Assembly (NCBI GenBank): GCA_947172415.1
Contig: OX359196.1
Location: 3,226,501 to 3,290,500 of the forward strand
Reading direction: 5' to 3'
Source: Chondrosia reniformis
Lineage: Eukaryota > Porifera > Demospongiae > Chondrillida > Chondrillidae
DNA: 64,000 bases
The notes under the pieces: model-generated
Seen by the model: the letters and a program-made list of their open reading frames with translations, nothing else
The model's database searches: none
Told to the model about the DNA's origin: nothing
In this document: piece by piece, positions 58,786 to 64,000 of the stretch
Layout: every line of letters begins with the position of its first letter
How positions within the stretch are numbered: the first letter of the stretch is position 1
Program-made: the position numbers and the translations under genes

Positions 58786-61700
58786 ACTAGTACATATAAA
58801 TAGTACATGCATCTAGAACATACCACTAGTACATACAACTAGTACATACAACAATAAAATAAAACTAGTTCATACAATTAGTACACACTACTTGTACATT
58901 CTACTATTACGTATAACAAGTACAAACAAGTAATGCATATAACTAGTACATACAACTAGTGCGAACAACTACTTCATACAACTTGCACCTACAACTAGTA
59001 CCCATGACTTTAACATACACATATAAATAGTACATACAACTACGATCTTAAACTACAACTCCAACTAGTATTACATATAACTATTGCCTACTTAGTAACT
59101 AGATTAACTAGTACACAAACTTACTAGTACTAGTACATACAACTAGTCCATATATACACATATATATAACTAGGGCATACAGCCAATATTGGCACATATA
59201 ATTTGTACTTACCACTAGTAAATATAACTTGTACTAGTATAAACAACTAGTACTAGTACATACAACTAGTTTTTACAACTAGCAACTATAGCTAGTACTA
59301 ACAACTAGTACATACAACTAGCACATACAACTAGGCTAACAACTACTTCATACAACCTGTACTTACAACTAGTACCTATGATTGAAACATACACATAAAA
59401 TTAGTACATATAAATAGTGCATCCAACTAGGACATTAAACTAGAACTCCAACTTGTATTACATTTTACTAGTGCCTACTTAGTAAATAGATTAACTAGTA
59501 CTCAGCTTACAAGAACTAGTACATACAACTAGTCCATACACATATATATATAACTAGTACACATAGCCTATTTTAGTACATATAATTTTTACCTACAACC
59601 AGTAAATATAACTAGTACTAGTACATACAACTAGTACTAGTACATGCAACTAGTTTATACAACTAGAAAATATCATAAAATATATTAAAATGTATAGACA
59701 ATATAACTAGAACAAACACAGAGTACATAAAACTAGAACAAATAACTAGAACATATAACTAGAACATGCACATATAACTAGTACATACAACTAGTACATA
59801 CATCTAGTAAATATAACTAGTACTAGTATATACAACTAATATATAGAACTAGTACACGCAGGTGGAAATGAGTACACACTACTAGGACATAGAACTAGTA
59901 CATACGACTTGTACATACAACTAGTAAACACAACTAGTACATACAACTAGTACATATAACTAGTTCGTACAACTAGTACACACAACTAGTATACACAATT
60001 AGTTTATACAACCGATACATTCAATTAATCCTAACACTTGTTCATATAACTAGTACTAGAAAGTACTTCCAATTAGTACATACAACTAGTTCATACAATT
60101 AGAACATACAAGTAGTACATTAACCTAGTACATAGAACTAGTACATAGAAGGACTACATATAACTGATACATACAACTAGTAAATGCAACTAGTACATAT
60201 TAATTAGTATTTAAAAATAGTGCATATAACTAGAACACAGGACTTTCGACTAGTACTGACAACTAGCAAACATAACTTGTATATACTACTAGCACATACA
60301 AAAAGTACATACAATTAGTACCTCCAATTAGTATATATAACCAGTACTAGAACATAAAACTACAACGTACAACTGGTACATACAACTAGTAACGAGTACG
60401 TACAAATAGTACATAGAACTAGTACATACAACTTGTACATACAATTACTACGTACATCGATTACGTACAATTTGTACTATGACTAGTTCATATAACTAGT
60501 TTATACAACTCAACCATAGAACTAGTATATTCAAATAGTATCTACAATTAGTAAATTTAACTAGTACTAGTATATAAACTAATACATTGAACTAGTACAT
60601 ACACGTAGCAACGAGTACATACAACTGTATAATACCTACAACTAGTAATTAGTAAATACAAGTAGCAACGAGTACATACAATTAGTACCTAAAACTAGTA
60701 AATATAGCTAGTTTTAGTACAAAGAACAGGTAAAGTACATACACTTAGTACATACAACTAATACATAAAACTAGTACATACAACAATTACCCACAACTTG
60801 TCCATACATCTAATATATATAATTAGATCATACAACCAGTACGTACAACTAGTCTTATGCACCTACAACTAGTACTTCCCTAGTGCATAGTATAACTAGT
60901 ATTAGAACCTACCACTAGAACATACAAATTGTGCATACAACTAGTATATAAAACCAACAGGTACAATTAGCACATATAACTGGTCCACACAACTACTACA
61001 TATAACTAATACATGTAAATAGTACATACATCTAGTGCATACAACTAGTATATGCAACTTGTACATATAACTGATTCATATCTAGTGCATACAACTAGTA
61101 CATACAGCTACAACATACAACTAGTACATATAACTAGTTCACAAACATATAACTAGTACATGCAAATTGTAAATACAACTCAACTACTATATACAACTAG
61201 TACATACAACTAGTTCATAAAACAAGTTCATACAACTAGTACATAAAACTAGTTTCTAGTACATACAACTAGTACCTTCCTAGTACCTAGTATAAGAAGT
61301 ACAAGAATCTACAACAAATACATAGAACTAGTACATCCAATTAGAACATACAACTAGTACATAGCTAGTATATACAACTAGTATATACATACAAATAGAC
61401 CATAAAACTAGTTCATACAATTTGTACATAGAACTACTACATACAACTACCACATACAACTAGTACATACAACTAATACATACAACTAGTACATATAACT
61501 AGTTCACACAACTACTTCATATAGCCAGTACATATAAATAGTACATACATCTAGTACATACAACTAGTACATACAACTAGTACATAGAACTAATAAATAC
61601 AATTAGTACATAAAACTAGTTCACAGCCAGTACAAACAACTAGGGCATACAACTAGTACATACAACTAGTACATACAATAGTACATACAACTACCACATA

Positions 61701-63187
61701 CAACTAGTACGTACAACTAGCACCTACAACTAGTAAATATAACTATATAGTAGTAGTACATAGAACTAGTACCTGCAATTAGCATATACAACCAGTTTAT
61801 ACATACAGCTAGTACATACACATATAATTAGTAAATATAAATAGTAAGTACAACTAGTACGTATAACTAGTACATACAACTACTACATATATCTAGTACA
61901 TAAAACTAGTACATATATCTAGTTCATATAAGTAGTTCATACAACCAGTATATACAACTAGTACTTATAAATAGTATATACAACTAGTATATACAACAAT
62001 TACACTCAACTAGTATATATAACTACTACATACAATTGGTACATATAAATAGTACAAACAACTAGTACATACAACTAGTATCTCGTACATACAACTAGTA
62101 CCTACCTAGTAACTAGTATAACTAGTATATACTGGAACCTACAACTAGTATATACAACTAATAAATACATCAAGTGCATACAGTTAGTACACATAAATAG
62201 TACACACAACTAGTACATACAACTAGTGCATACAACTGGTACATATAAATAATAAATACAACTAATGCATAGCTAGTACAAACAACTAGTGTATAAAACT
62301 TGTACATACAACTGGTTCATATCTAGTACACACAACTAGTACATACAACTAGTAAATATAACTAGTGCTAGTGCATAGAACTAGTGTATACAACTAGTTC
62401 ATAAAATTAGTACATACAACTAGTACATGCGTACTAGTACAAACAACTGGTATATATAACTAGTACACATAAATATAACCATTACTATTACACAAACATA
62501 TAACTAGTACATACACATATAACTGGTACTTATAAATAGTACATTCACATAGAACATATGAATAGTACATAAAAATATTCCATACAACTAGAAACTAGTA
62601 CATACAAGTATTTCATAGAATGAGTACATAATACTAGAACGTACAACTTGTATATACAACTAGTAGATAGCTACTACATACAACTCTTATATATATACGT
62701 ACAACTGATACATACAACTCGCACATAACTAGTACATATAACTAGTACATACAACTAGTATCTACTACAAACTAGTGCCTACCTAGGTCTTAGTATAACT
62801 AGTATTTGAACCTATATTTAGAACAGACAACTCATACATACAACCAGTATATACAACTATTTCCTACATCTAGTACAAACAACTAGTACATACAACTAGT
62901 ACATATGACTAGTACATATAGCTAGTGCATATGAATAGTACTTATACTCATAACTAGTACATAACAATAGTACATACAACAAGTACAAAAAATTAGTTCC
63001 TTCCTTATATACCTAGTGTAACTTGTACTGGAAGCTACAACTAGTTCAAACAACAAGGACATACAACTTGTACATACAATTAGTCACTTGTACAAACAAC
63101 TAGTACATACAATTAGTCACTAGTACATACAACTAGTACATATAACTAATACATATAACTGGCACATATAACTAGTACATATAAATA
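58786..63187 (+). repeat. 13-bp ACTAGT satellite, block 13
   Basis: Last block. 59560-60605 matches 40340-41329, and 62490-62840 matches 43111-43480 and 29640-30000, which makes this the uninterrupted version of the region that the DDE transposon replaced. Confidence 0.97.
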
Positions 63188-63615
63188 GTATAGTGCATTT
63201 CACTATAAATGTAAAATTTTCTTTTAAGGCGCTTTATGGAAAGTATCCTCAGTATATTTTTAAATTTGGTATCAAATGAAAGAGGAAACACTAGGGGATC
63301 TGTTTTCGGTTTTGCGATAGCAGCTATCGTTTAGAAGATAGGCGTTATTGAAAGAGGATACCTATTTCAGCCAGTCAAATGGCTTCATTCAGTCACGTTT
63401 CCATAATTAATAAGGTGAAATCGAGTTACAACGCAACGTTCCCGCGTATAACCATTATCGAAAATTGGATGTCTAAAAATAAACAAATAAACACTTACAT
63501 ATTTTAAGCTTTTTAGAGGCGTATACGCTTTTTACGTTGATAACGCTTTATTCGAAGGTCAAGCTATAATAGTTAAGGCGATTTAAAGACTAAAAAGCTT
63601 TTAAAGTGGGAAATT
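63188..63615. other. Left edge and leader of a terminal non-satellite element
   Basis: It opens with a hairpin TATAGTG-CATTT-CACTATA, the kind of end seen in DNA transposons, then non-coding AT-rich sequence. The right end lies outside the window. Confidence 0.4.
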
Positions 63616-63964
63616 ATGTCAGAAATCGACTGAGAATCGGCCGAAGTCGGCAATCGTGATAACGAGGAACTATCCAGTGAACAAATGACTGAGGAAAGCG
63701 GTTGTAGCACAGTTGATCAAGGCATACCACAGAGTAGTACTCCTTCCCCAGCCTCAAGACTGGGTAAAAGGCAAAAGAGGTCTGAAAAGGCAAGATTATT
63801 TGATTAGAAAAATGTGCTTTTAAATGTATTTATCATTTGAGCCAGAAGGTAAAAAAGTAAATACTGCCTTTAAAGACTGTCACTGCCTAGTTGTATGTGA
63901 ACCTCGAGGAGTCTTAATTGGTAAAAAATGTCAAATGAAAGTTATTAGTGGTTGTCTATATTAA
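63616..63964 (+). pseudogene. Degenerate N-terminal part of an unidentified protein
   Basis: ATG at 63616, TGA at the sixth codon, then an open stretch to TAG at 63805-63807 with NEELSSEQMTEESGCSTVDQ and RLGKRQKRSEKARLFD. In another frame, 63824-63964 gives 46 codons with a Cys/His cluster (CHCLVVCEPRGVLIGKKC) to TAA. An acidic or Ser-rich leader, a basic patch and a Cys cluster would suit a transposase N terminus, but no family is recognised and the frames are broken. Confidence 0.35.
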
Positions 63965-64000
63965 CCCCACTTTTCAGTTAAATTTTATACCCAAAAAAGT

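Noticed and set aside
2438-63187. CRISPR-like or telomere-like array
   Set aside because: There are no constant repeats with unique spacers, the unit is a degenerate 13-mer, and the surrounding elements are animal-type. The unit is unlike TTAGGG-type telomere repeats.

Overview
The window looks like repeat-rich, AT-rich DNA of an invertebrate animal; a sponge is a guess. The evidence is animal-type retroelements (a Penelope-like element with a front-end GIY-YIG nuclease, a LINE, a second LINE-like element with an R2-type nuclease), a candidate 61-base GT-AG intron, and no bacterial operons, tRNA or rRNA. No complete host gene is visible. A 200-base assembly gap lies at 57501-57700.

About 41 of the 64 kb is one degenerate satellite. 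Its unit is about 13 bases, consensus CTAGTACATACAA, with an ACTAGT palindrome at each unit junction. It runs from 2438 to 63187 almost wholly in one orientation. It has higher-order structure: a near-identical 676-bp tandem duplication at 47076-48427, blocks that recur about 9.3-9.8 kb apart in the second half, and three short inverted patches.

The rest is insertions. 1-2437: nested inverted-repeat elements. 7132-7669 and 58416-58785: two copies of a palindromic element in opposite orientation. 8296-8562: a short insert with a hammerhead-like fold. 9503-12738: a 5'-truncated Penelope-like element with one in-frame stop. 16898-17673 and 37811-38558: two antiparallel copies of a fold-back element. 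23828-25157: an element with a 308-residue frame of unknown role. 27446-28598: a dead LINE fragment. 30000-35596: a satellite-free island with possible gene fragments. 41330-43110: a decayed DDE-type transposase. 53012-56462: a nearly intact LINE-like element with a Cys-rich N terminus and one frameshift. 57701-58262: a second Penelope-like fragment. 63188-64000: the edge of another degenerate element.

The most interesting pattern concerns the Penelope-related pieces. Several unrelated-looking inserts carry an E2F-like GC-rich box, then a TATA box, then a hammerhead-ribozyme-like fold whose stems differ in sequence but keep pairing. This suggests shared promoter-plus-ribozyme terminal modules. 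Insertion ages can be judged from candidate target-site duplications readable in the satellite on both sides of several inserts.
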